From Bacteroidota bacterium (lineage in GTDB: Bacteria; Bacteroidota; Bacteroidia; Chitinophagales; Chitinophagaceae), in the NCBI GenBank assembly GCA_023433265.1, contig JAEZDR010000010.1, forward strand, positions 1 through 29,129: a stretch of DNA of 29,129 bases, given 5' to 3'. Under the pieces are notes generated by a model. It worked only from the letters and a program-made list of their open reading frames with translations, had not been told where the DNA came from and did no database searches. The translations under genes were made by a program, and so were the position numbers. Of the stretch, positions 22,391-29,129 are shown in pieces (positions within the stretch are counted from its first letter, which is position 1; the number at the start of each line of letters is the position of its first letter).

Positions 22391-22876
22391 ATGAAAAAAA
22401 CTCTGCTATTCTTTTTCCTTGTTACTGCGTTAGTTACGCTTTCTTCTTCTGCTTTTTCCCAAAATATGAGTAGCTCTTACCGCACTTCTGTGGGTGCAAA
22501 AGGTTACTTCGGCAACGGCTCCATTGCCGGCATCAACATAAAACACTTTTTGAAAGGAAGTAGCGCTCTTGAAGGCTCGCTCCTGTTCAGAAATGGTTTT
22601 GTAGGGTTTGAAGGTGTGTACGAATGGCATGGCGACATTTCGGGCGCAGATGGTTTGAAATGGTATGTAGGCCCTGGTGCATGGCTTGGATTTTACAATA
22701 ACAGGGGTGGTGGCAACAGCAGTGCGATGTTTGCACTGAAAGGTGCTGTAGGCCTTGACTATAAATTTTCGGGTGCGCCCATTAATGTGGCTTTCGATCT
22801 TAACCCAACGTTCAGCTTAACGCCTGTAACCGATTTCGACTTCTTCGCCGGCTTTGCTTTCAGGTTTGCATTCTAA
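22391..22876 (+). CDS. Small outer-membrane beta-barrel-like secreted protein
   Basis: A 161-aa protein from the ATG at 22391, chosen because MKKTLLFFFLVTALVTLSSS is a signal peptide (cleavage near AFSQ) and a promoter box lies just before it. The mature part is Gly- and aromatic-rich with alternating strands (VGAKGYFGNGSIAGINIKHF, then GLKWYVGPGAWLGFY) and ends in a barrel-type closing strand with terminal Phe (FAGFAFRFAF), the usual signature for outer-membrane insertion. It resembles the small OmpW/OMP_b-brl type proteins of the phylum. The function is unknown. Confidence 0.85.
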   Translation: MKKTLLFFFLVTALVTLSSSAFSQNMSSSYRTSVGAKGYFGNGSIAGINIKHFLKGSSALEGSLLFRNGFVGFEGVYEWHGDISGADGLKWYVGPGAWLGFYNNRGGGNSSAMFALKGAVGLDYKFSGAPINVAFDLNPTFSLTPVTDFDFFAGFAFRFAF

Positions 22877-22905
22877 AACACAGCCCCGGCATACTGCGGT
22901 TTGGA

Positions 22906-22913
22906 TATATTTG
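22906..22913 (+). promoter_or_regulatory. TAnnTTTG -7 box
   Basis: TATATTTG, a full consensus match, ends 17 nt before the ATG of the Fe-S protein gene. No -33 element with correct spacing is evident. Confidence 0.5.
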
Positions 22914-22930
22914 CTTCCTAAACCATCAAT

Positions 22931-23707
22931 ATGACTATACCTACGCTGGCCGAAATGAAGATGAACGGACAAAGTCCTGACATTTTGTTTTGGGTGGGTT
23001 GTGCAGGAAGCTTCGATCAGCGGGCGCAAAAGATTACCAAGGCATTTGCTACGATACTAACAAAACTGGAGATCAACTTTGCCATCCTGGGCAAGGAAGA
23101 GGCGTGCACGGGCGACCCTGCGAGGCGGGCCGGCAATGAGTTTCTTTTTCAGATGATGGCTTATAACAACATTCAGTTGTTAAACGGTTACGAAGTAAAA
23201 AAAATCGTAACGACGTGCCCTCACTGCTACAATATTTTCAAGAACGAGTATCCTGAACTGGGAGGCACCTACGAGGTAATACACCACACCACCTTCCTGC
23301 AGCAATTGATAGATGAAGGAAAGATCAAAATCAGCGATGACAATAGCTTCAATGGCAAAAAGATCACCTATCATGATAGCTGTTACCTCGGCAGGAGCAA
23401 CAATATATTTGAAGCGCCGCGCAGGGTGCTGGAAGCATTAAATGCCGAGTTAGTAGAAATGAAACGCTGCCGTAAAAACGGGCTGTGTTGTGGTGCCGGC
23501 GGTGCGCAGATGTTTAAGGAAGATGAACCGGGCGACAAGCGTATCAATATCGAACGCAGCGAGGAAGCTATCGGTACGGGCGCAAATATTATTGCGTCTG
23601 CCTGTCCGTTCTGTAACACGATGCTTACCGATGGTGTAAAGAATAAGGAGAAAGAAGAGGAGGTGAAGGTGATGGATGTGGCAGAGCTAATAGCTGCCTG
23701 CCTGTAG
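22931..23707 (+). CDS. (Fe-S)-binding protein with paired cysteine-rich (CCG-type) domains
   Basis: A 258-aa protein with two cysteine-rich domains of the heterodisulfide-reductase HdrB/GlpC/LutA type. The first has FWVGCAGSFD, EACTGDPARR and TTCPHC; the second has HDSCYLGR, LCCGAGGAQMF and SACPFCN. These ligate Fe-S clusters for electron transfer. In Bacteroidota such a protein is commonly encoded beside a ferredoxin-like 4Fe-4S dicluster partner; here none is adjacent, so the partner must be elsewhere. It has its own promoter box and a strong terminator, so it appears monocistronic. The first domain has a single Cys (EEACTGD) where the second has CC. Confidence 0.9.
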   Translation: MTIPTLAEMKMNGQSPDILFWVGCAGSFDQRAQKITKAFATILTKLEINFAILGKEEACTGDPARRAGNEFLFQMMAYNNIQLLNGYEVKKIVTTCPHCYNIFKNEYPELGGTYEVIHHTTFLQQLIDEGKIKISDDNSFNGKKITYHDSCYLGRSNNIFEAPRRVLEALNAELVEMKRCRKNGLCCGAGGAQMFKEDEPGDKRINIERSEEAIGTGANIIASACPFCNTMLTDGVKNKEKEEEVKVMDVAELIAACL

Positions 23708-23744
23708 TTTAAAGGGTTGTTATTAAAGACGAAAATTAATAAAA

Positions 23745-23772
23745 AGGGCTGCCGAAGCAGCCCTGTTTTTTT
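23745..23772. terminator. Bidirectional Rho-independent terminator
   Basis: AGGGCTGC-CGAA-GCAGCCCT is a perfect 8-bp stem with a tetraloop, followed by GTTTTTTT on the plus strand and preceded by an A-run that gives TTTTT on the minus strand. It separates the convergent genes ending at 23707 (+) and 23793 (-). Confidence 0.92.
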
Positions 23773-23792
23773 CTCAGTGTAGGGATTAATAA

Positions 23793-24857
23793 TTAAGACT
23801 TTTTGTGTGCCATGATTTTTCCCACAAACACATCAGCATAGTTTTCAAGCGCTTTCTTGGCTGCGGCCATGTATTGTTCTTTGGTTGTTTCTACTACCAC
23901 AGGCGTAGCATTAAAAGTTTTAGTCATGATAGAAAACTTATTGCCCTTTAATACTTCCTTCGATGCATCCTGGCTCACCTTCTTTGCAAAAGGTAAACCC
24001 GATGAAACATCTTTCACCAGCCAGAAGTTATCTACCTGGTACTTTTCGTTGTAAAAATGCGAGAAACAGTTGGACGCAGCTACTTTCAAGTTGGCACCTG
24101 CTGATGCATCAAACTTAAAGTTTTTCGACTTGGTTATCCTGGCTACTCCGTCAGCGCCATACTTAGTACCCTCGCCTGTCCTCACTTCCGCATCAAGAAG
24201 AATGTCGGCAAAGTCAACAATTACATGCATGAATACTAACGGCGCGCCTACATCTTTCGAAAAGTTAGCAGCTCTCTTGGCTTTGCCGAAAGCAAATCCC
24301 ATATTCAAAGCTGCTGTTCCAAAGGGATTGTAGGTATGCAGCATGTTACCGTTCTTAGCATTTACAGCATGGTAGATCTGTCCGCGCTTTTGCATTTCCT
24401 CTAGCTCTTTTTCATCCACCTCAGCCTTATCAGCAGTGTAAAACTCTGCCCCGGCAATCGCATTCCAATCTACCGGCCGAATGCCTGATGCTTTCAGCTT
24501 TCCTGACAGGTAATCGTAAAAGCCGTCAGCAAGCTGGCTATAATCCTGTGGCGTTAACTCGCCGTCAGTTATTTCCAGGTAGGCGGTAAGTCGTCCTGCC
24601 ACAGAACCTCCGAGCGATTTCCTTTGACCAAAGGCGCCACGCTCATTCTCCATCATATCGCGCGTGGTGGCTTGTTTAAAGTAAACGCGTGCCTGTGCTA
24701 TGGCCAGTTTGTCTAGTTTGGGAACGATGGTTTTTTTGCCCATCGCCCCACCGCCGTCGTACCGGATGTACTCTTCTGCTGCCTTTGCATCAATTTGCGC
24801 CTGCAGGCAGCAGTTAAGCGCTGTTGTACTAATGATTAATAGGATGAGGTACTTCAT
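23793..24857 (-). CDS. Secreted protein of unknown function, 354 aa
   Basis: A signal peptide (MKYLILLIISTTALNCCLQA, likely cleavage before QIDAK) leads into a mostly helical/mixed mature domain with no recognised family. Notable segments are a Gly-rich RYDGGGAMGKKT near the N-terminus, the AVNAKNGNMLHTYNPFGTAA stretch mid-protein, and the terminal KKALENYADVFVGKIM. It is probably periplasmic or outer-membrane associated, since no C-terminal barrel strand or sorting domain is evident. It follows the small lipoprotein gene after 8 nt in the same direction, so the pair is likely co-transcribed. The start ATG at 24857 is well supported by the signal. Confidence 0.8.
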   Translation of the reverse strand: MKYLILLIISTTALNCCLQAQIDAKAAEEYIRYDGGGAMGKKTIVPKLDKLAIAQARVYFKQATTRDMMENERGAFGQRKSLGGSVAGRLTAYLEITDGELTPQDYSQLADGFYDYLSGKLKASGIRPVDWNAIAGAEFYTADKAEVDEKELEEMQKRGQIYHAVNAKNGNMLHTYNPFGTAALNMGFAFGKAKRAANFSKDVGAPLVFMHVIVDFADILLDAEVRTGEGTKYGADGVARITKSKNFKFDASAGANLKVAASNCFSHFYNEKYQVDNFWLVKDVSSGLPFAKKVSQDASKEVLKGNKFSIMTKTFNATPVVVETTKEQYMAAAKKALENYADVFVGKIMAHKKS

Positions 24858-24865
24858 TGTTTAAC

Positions 24866-25324
24866 TTATTTAGATATGTCAAACTCACCGTTTGTAACAG
24901 CTTTAGACTGCTGCGCATTATTGTAGCCCGTAAAGTTGAAAGTACCTTTTACATTAGAAGCTGAGTAGGATGTAACTGTAATGGTTCCGCTACCCATTAT
25001 GCCATTGGCTGAGTATTGGTCATTAGTATTTGCACTTGGTCCATAGGTGCCCATATGCATATTACCGCCACCAATTGTGAATGTGCCCGGAGCAGTAAAG
25101 TTTTGAACGGTAATGGACATCATACCACCAGAAGCAAAGGCTCCTGAAATCATAAGTATGCCGCTGTTAACTGCAAAAGTTGGATTTGTAGTGGACCTTA
25201 CTTGTCCATCTATGGTAGCTTTAAATACACCACCACTGCCGCCGCTTGGGTTATCACTGTCTTTCTTACAACTTACACCAGCAATTGCTAAAGCAATAAA
25301 TAAAATTCCAAAATACTTTCTCAT
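24866..25324 (-). CDS. Small lipoprotein, beta-rich
   Basis: A 152-aa protein with lipobox VSC at residues 17-19 (MRKYFGILFIALAIAGVSCKKD), then a Ser/Gly linker and a beta-rich domain with repeated strand patterns (MMSITVQNFTAPGTFTIGGG; GTITVTSYSASNVKGTFNF) closing with VTNGEFDISK. This last part resembles the C-terminus of the larger lipoprotein at 4064-5860 (GTFNSGGAVHTITNGTFRL), suggesting a shared Bacteroidota lipoprotein domain. Probably outer-membrane anchored. It is the first gene of a two-gene unit, divergent from the FTCD gene, with about 165 nt between the starts. Confidence 0.82.
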   Translation of the reverse strand: MRKYFGILFIALAIAGVSCKKDSDNPSGGSGGVFKATIDGQVRSTTNPTFAVNSGILMISGAFASGGMMSITVQNFTAPGTFTIGGGNMHMGTYGPSANTNDQYSANGIMGSGTITVTSYSASNVKGTFNFTGYNNAQQSKAVTNGEFDISK

Positions 25325-25453
25325 GATAGTTTGATTTTGATGCTAAAGTAGCGTGAGCCAACATGTGGTTGCATACCCAGAAATACGTATTTTTTAAGGT
25401 TACCTTATCCCTGCAACAAACATTTATCATTTTACCCGCGCACCTAAATGGAG

Positions 25454-25461
25454 TATGTTTG
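25454..25461 (+). promoter_or_regulatory. TAnnTTTG -7 box of the FTCD gene
   Basis: TATGTTTG, a full consensus match, ends 27 nt before the ATG at 25489. It lies inside the longest open frame (which reaches back to 25363) and so argues that translation starts downstream of it. Confidence 0.5.
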
Positions 25462-25488
25462 TACACCATTAAAAAACAAGGTTCACAA

Positions 25489-27174
25489 ATGCAACTGATA
25501 GAATGTGTTCCCAACTTTAGCGAAGGCCGCGACCTCTCCATTATCAAGCAAATAACAGATCAGATAGAATCAGTAGAAGGTGTAAGACTGTTGAATGTGG
25601 ACCCCGGCAAGGCCACCAACCGCACTGTTGTAACTTTTGTAGGCGCACCCGCTGCTGTTGTGGAAGCTGCATTCCTGGCTATCAAAAAAGCCGGCGAACT
25701 AATTGATATGACCACCCATAAGGGCGAACACCCGAGAATGGGTGCAACCGATGTGTGCCCCCTCATTCCTATATCAAATATTACCATGGAAGAAACGGCC
25801 GAGTGGGCCGTTAAACTGGCCAAACTTGTGGGCGAAGAATTACAACTCCCGGTTTATTTATATGAGTGTGCTCAGCCAGACAAAAGCCGCTGCAACCTTT
25901 CTGTCATTCGTGCCGGGGAGTATGAAGGTTTCTTCAAAAAGATTCAACTGCCGGAATGGAAGCCAGACTTTGGTCCGGCGGAGTTTGATGCAAAGAGAGG
26001 AGCAACTGTTATTGGTGCGCGCGATTTCCTTGTGGCCTACAACGTAAACCTGAATACTACCTCTGTTCGCAGGGCAAATTCCATTGCTTTTGATGTTCGT
26101 GAGGCAGGCAGGGTGAAGCGGGAAGGCGACCCCATAACAGGTAAGGTGGTAACAGATGTAAACGGCAAGCCCGTTTCTATCCCCGGCAGCCTTAAATGTG
26201 TTAAAGCCATTGGCTGGTTTATAGAGGAATATGGTATTGCACAGATATCCATGAACCTCACCAATATCTCCGTAACCCCCATGCACATAGCTTTCGATGA
26301 AGTATGTAAGAAAGCTGCAGAAAGAGGCATTAGGGTAACCGGAAGCGAACTGGTAGGCCTTATTCCTTTACAGGCCATGTTGGATGCCGGCAAGTATTTC
26401 CTTGCCAAACAGAAGCGTAGCACCGGTGTTTCGGAAGAAGAACTGATAAGGATAGCTGTACTTTCACTTGGGCTGGACGAACTGTCGCCATTCAACCCGG
26501 AAGAGCGCATCATTGAATACCTGCTCAAAGACAAGGCAGATAGCAAACTGGTTAGCATGAAGCTTACTGATTTTGCTAACGAAACAGCAAGCGAAAGCCC
26601 CGCTCCCGGGGGAGGTTCTATTTCAGCGTACGTAGCTGCCCTGGGTGCCTCGCTTGCTACGATGGTGGCTAACCTATCCTCGCATAAAAAAGGTTGGGAC
26701 AACCGATGGAAGGAGTTTAGCGACTGGGCCGACAAAGGGCAGTACTATAAGAATCAATTGGTAAAGCTGGTAGATGCCGATACCAATGCCTTCAACAAAA
26801 TCATGAATGCCTTTGCCATGCCTAAGGGCAATGATGCAGAAAAAGCGTTGAGGAAGGAAGCTATTCAACAAGCTACCCGGTTTGCCATAGAAGTACCTTT
26901 CAAGGTAATGACCACGGCTTATGAAAGTATGGAAGTAATAAAGGCAATGGTTGAAACAGGCAACCCCAATTCCATCACTGATGCCGGCGTGGGCGCTTTG
27001 TGTGCAAGAACAGCCGTGATAGGTGCATTTATGAACGTCCGCATCAATGCTTCCGGTTACGACGATAAGGTATTTGTGGACGACATTGTAAAAAGAGGGC
27101 GCGAAATAGAGAAGAACGCAATAGCTTTAGAGCAGGAGATTATAGAGTTCATTAACCAAAAGATAGGAGTGTAG
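25489..27174 (+). CDS. ftcD: Bifunctional glutamate formimidoyltransferase / formimidoyl-THF cyclodeaminase
   Basis: A 561-aa protein from the ATG at 25489 (MQLIECVPNFSEGRD, the family N-terminus); the frame is open 42 codons further up, but that part is not conserved-looking and contains the promoter box. Formimidoyltransferase part about 1-345, with HKGEHPRMGATDVCPLIP (His 81 aligns with the catalytic His of the family, from memory). Cyclodeaminase part about 352-561, with ESPAPGGGSISAYVAALGAS, the folate-binding glycine stretch. It moves the formimino group of formimidoylglutamate to tetrahydrofolate and cyclises it to methenyl-THF with ammonia release, the last step of histidine degradation. 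Full-length fusion as in vertebrates; many bacteria split it. Confidence 0.95.
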   Translation: MQLIECVPNFSEGRDLSIIKQITDQIESVEGVRLLNVDPGKATNRTVVTFVGAPAAVVEAAFLAIKKAGELIDMTTHKGEHPRMGATDVCPLIPISNITMEETAEWAVKLAKLVGEELQLPVYLYECAQPDKSRCNLSVIRAGEYEGFFKKIQLPEWKPDFGPAEFDAKRGATVIGARDFLVAYNVNLNTTSVRRANSIAFDVREAGRVKREGDPITGKVVTDVNGKPVSIPGSLKCVKAIGWFIEEYGIAQISMNLTNISVTPMHIAFDEVCKKAAERGIRVTGSELVGLIPLQAMLDAGKYFLAKQKRSTGVSEEELIRIAVLSLGLDELSPFNPEERIIEYLLKDKADSKLVSMKLTDFANETASESPAPGGGSISAYVAALGASLATMVANLSSHKKGWDNRWKEFSDWADKGQYYKNQLVKLVDADTNAFNKIMNAFAMPKGNDAEKALRKEAIQQATRFAIEVPFKVMTTAYESMEVIKAMVETGNPNSITDAGVGALCARTAVIGAFMNVRINASGYDDKVFVDDIVKRGREIEKNAIALEQEIIEFINQKIGV

Positions 27175-27207
27175 CATTACACTTCCCATCTGTTTAAATA
27201 GCACAGG

Positions 27208-28263
27208 GTGACACATTTTAATATTTACGACAAGAGCTATGTACTCTCGTTAACGAGACTAAGAAAGTTTGAAACCAAGATTGGCGAGCGGGTACATGCC
27301 GTTAAGGATAAGACTACCGTTCAGGATGCGTTGGCAGGAAGTTCTGCCCGCTTTGTGCTCTTTGGGGTACCCGAAGAGGTAGGTAGCAAAGGCAACTACG
27401 GCACCGGGGGCACCCACACCATATGGAAACCCTTTCTTCAAAGCTTTCTAAACCTTCAGAGTAATGATTTCCTGGACGGGCAAGAGGTTTTATTGCTCGG
27501 CAGCTTCGACTTTTCTGATATTACTGATCTCATTGAAAAGAATGCGAATAGCGAAGACGAGAAAATAGAAGCTTACCGCCATGCGGTGAACCTCATAGAC
27601 AAAGAAGTAGAAAAACTTGTGCTGCTTATTACCCAAAGCGGAAAAGTGCCTATTGTAATTGGAGGTGGTCATAACAATGCCTACCCCTGTATCAAGGGCG
27701 CTGCAAAGGGGTTACATAAAGCGGACCTTATTCCGCTGGCGCAGATCAATGCTATCAACCTGGATGCACATACTGATTTCAGGCCGGTTGAAGGAAGGCA
27801 TAGTGGAAACGGTTTCCGCTATGCCGACGAAGATGGTTACCTGGAGCGCTATTGCATCATTGGGGCCCATGAAAACTACATTACCCAGAATACCTGGGTG
27901 GATATTGTAAACGATCCTTTCATTGACCTCATAACCTTTGAGGACATCTTTTTATATGGTAAAAAGACTTTCCTGCAGGCAGTTGAACATGCAGCCAATT
28001 TTACAAGCGATACCTATTGTGGCCTGGAACTGGACGTAGATGCAATAACTAACGTATTATCAAGCGCTATCACCCCCGTGGGAGTGTCGGGAATACAGGC
28101 CCGTCAATATGTATCGGTAATTGCCCGTTTAAATAAGATAGCCTATCTTCACATTTCGGAAGGCGCCGTTTCCCTTGCAGACGGGCGTACCGATCAGCTT
28201 ACCCCCAAGTTGATCAGTTACCTGGTTAGCGACTTTATAAAGTCGCTGACTTCCAATGAATAA
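27208..28263 (+). CDS. hutG: Arginase-superfamily ureohydrolase, probably formimidoylglutamase
   Basis: A 351-aa protein. The GTG at 27208 is the only start available after an in-frame TAG at 27199. Binuclear Mn ligands are in place: GGGHNNAYP (His 155), NLDAHTDFR (Asp 186, His 188, Asp 190) and ELDVD (Asp 276, Asp 278). The GRHSGNGFRYA segment after DAHTDFR fits formimidoylglutamases better than arginases or agmatinases, to my knowledge. It would hydrolyse formimidoylglutamate to glutamate and formamide. It begins 33 nt after the FTCD stop, so both act on the same histidine-derived substrate in one operon. Arginase activity cannot be excluded. Confidence 0.85.
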   Translation: MTHFNIYDKSYVLSLTRLRKFETKIGERVHAVKDKTTVQDALAGSSARFVLFGVPEEVGSKGNYGTGGTHTIWKPFLQSFLNLQSNDFLDGQEVLLLGSFDFSDITDLIEKNANSEDEKIEAYRHAVNLIDKEVEKLVLLITQSGKVPIVIGGGHNNAYPCIKGAAKGLHKADLIPLAQINAINLDAHTDFRPVEGRHSGNGFRYADEDGYLERYCIIGAHENYITQNTWVDIVNDPFIDLITFEDIFLYGKKTFLQAVEHAANFTSDTYCGLELDVDAITNVLSSAITPVGVSGIQARQYVSVIARLNKIAYLHISEGAVSLADGRTDQLTPKLISYLVSDFIKSLTSNE

Positions 28264-28280
28264 AGGGCCAAAATGTGACT

Positions 28281-29129
28281 ATGGTGAAGAGACTTTGTGT
28301 TGTTGTTCTAATCCTGTTTGCACAGTTTGCAAATGCCCAATACATCATACCCGCTGTTTTAAAGGATAATTTTTCGCGCGATATACTTGCTATTCTAAAT
28401 GACGTACCAAAGAACTTTGAGTCCATTAAAGGAAAACAGGTGAAGGCCGACCAGGGGTCTGCTACAGCCTACCGGTGCAAAGTGCGCATAAAAGGCTGGC
28501 ATGAAGGCTACATTCTTGAAGGCACTGACAAGAAAAGAACGGTTCATTTTCCCCTCAATACATTTGAAACTATTGATGAGGCATCTGCCTATGTTGACGA
28601 GATTATGGACAAGATAAGTCTTGCTATGAGCCGCCGGGTAATGCTGAATAAAAGCGATACCGTAGAAGACAATAAGGAAAACGTGGTGCTTCAGTCGCGT
28701 ATCGGTTATATGAACCACAGCGGTTTTTACCAGTACAATATTTACGTTGAAGCGGTAAGAAGCGAGGGTGCAAAGTACCAGGTACAATTGCGGATCAAGG
28801 GAGGTACCCCCCGTTTCTATTATTGGGTGCCCAAAAACGAACCTGTATCCAGTCCTTTGTTTATTGTTGGCTTCAGGCGCAACCTTGCCGAGTTTGAGTA
28901 TTACTCACTTTACGATTGCCTTGGACAGTTGCCCGGATTCAGATGCAGGAAAGAGGCAGACTCCACCGGCGCGGTTGTTATTACCTATACAAAAAACCTT
29001 TACGAAATGCCCAATGCCTTGTTTGAGTACAAGGTTGCGGTAGCCAACATTAAGGCTGCAATGGGAGAGGAATACCTCTACACAAACGTGTCTATCGACA
29101 ATGAACGCATCCGTCGCGCCGAGTTTATC
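28281..29129 (+). CDS. Secreted protein of unknown function, partial (runs off the window)
   Basis: At least 283 codons are open to the last base, with no stop. MVKRLCVVVLILFAQFANAQ is a signal peptide cleaved near ANAQ. The mature part starts with YIIPAVLKDNFSRDILAILN and has an alpha/beta mix; it is charged and aromatic-rich, with no motif I recognise. It starts 17 nt after the ureohydrolase stop, so it may belong to the same transcript, though a role in histidine breakdown is not implied by sequence. Possibly two similar halves (each with a YxxxVxV-type strand pair), but this is a weak impression. Confidence 0.8.
   Translation, partial: MVKRLCVVVLILFAQFANAQYIIPAVLKDNFSRDILAILNDVPKNFESIKGKQVKADQGSATAYRCKVRIKGWHEGYILEGTDKKRTVHFPLNTFETIDEASAYVDEIMDKISLAMSRRVMLNKSDTVEDNKENVVLQSRIGYMNHSGFYQYNIYVEAVRSEGAKYQVQLRIKGGTPRFYYWVPKNEPVSSPLFIVGFRRNLAEFEYYSLYDCLGQLPGFRCRKEADSTGAVVITYTKNLYEMPNALFEYKVAVANIKAAMGEEYLYTNVSIDNERIRRAEFI

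Noticed and set aside
25363..25488. N-terminal 42-residue extension of the FTCD protein
   Set aside because: It contains the TATGTTTG promoter box, and the family N-terminus begins exactly at the ATG at 25489.

Overview
The window looks like chromosome from a member of the Bacteroidota, most likely Chitinophagales/Chitinophagaceae. This rests on protein style and promoter style, not on a database match. Several genes have TAnnTTTG-type -7 boxes just upstream, Shine-Dalgarno sequences are mostly absent, and there are typical Bacteroidota families: an ECF sigma factor followed by an anti-sigma-like protein with a C-terminal beta-barrel, SpIIse/lipobox lipoproteins, a fused E1 alpha/beta 2-oxoacid dehydrogenase, a SpoIIM-DUF4129-DUF4350-MoxR-DUF58 operon, and a CCG-type Fe-S protein.

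Layout. 1-1200 is a gene-free, repeat-rich stretch holding helically phased 10-11 bp tandem repeats, a weak tRNA-like sequence on the minus strand, and many short perfect palindromes. 1210-1775 is a small AT-rich pair: a 37-codon ORF and a 149-aa protein of unknown function, followed by a terminator. 1936-5860 (minus) is a likely three-gene unit: surface lipoprotein, ECF sigma, membrane-anchored beta-barrel protein. 6083-6700 is a GNAT acetyltransferase whose stop codon lies inside a repeat.

6686-10008 is a patchwork of at least six copies or fragments of one composite ~400-bp repeat built from hairpins. Between the copies sit small, poorly conserved genes: a minimal LuxR-type HTH protein, a frameshifted Cys-rich lipoprotein, a 45-aa single-span membrane protein not seen at the usual ORF length cutoffs, and an 84-aa membrane protein. 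I consider this the most interesting part of the window.

10013-12541 (minus) encodes a UvrA2-type protein without the UvrB-binding domain. 12872-20882 (plus) carries an FMN reductase-like flavoprotein, the E1 fusion, and a tightly overlapped operon of five genes (SpoIIM-like, DUF4129, DUF4350, MoxR ATPase, DUF58) in which four of the five start codons or junctions are unusual (TTG, TTG, GTG starts; 1-8 nt overlaps). 21098-28263 is enriched in amino-acid catabolism: ornithine aminotransferase, then, after a small outer-membrane protein and an Fe-S protein, bifunctional FTCD and an arginase-superfamily ureohydrolase that probably acts on formimidoylglutamate. Two secreted/lipoprotein genes (23793-25324, minus) lie convergent to the Fe-S gene across a clean bidirectional terminator. 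The last gene, a secreted protein of unknown function, runs off the right edge.
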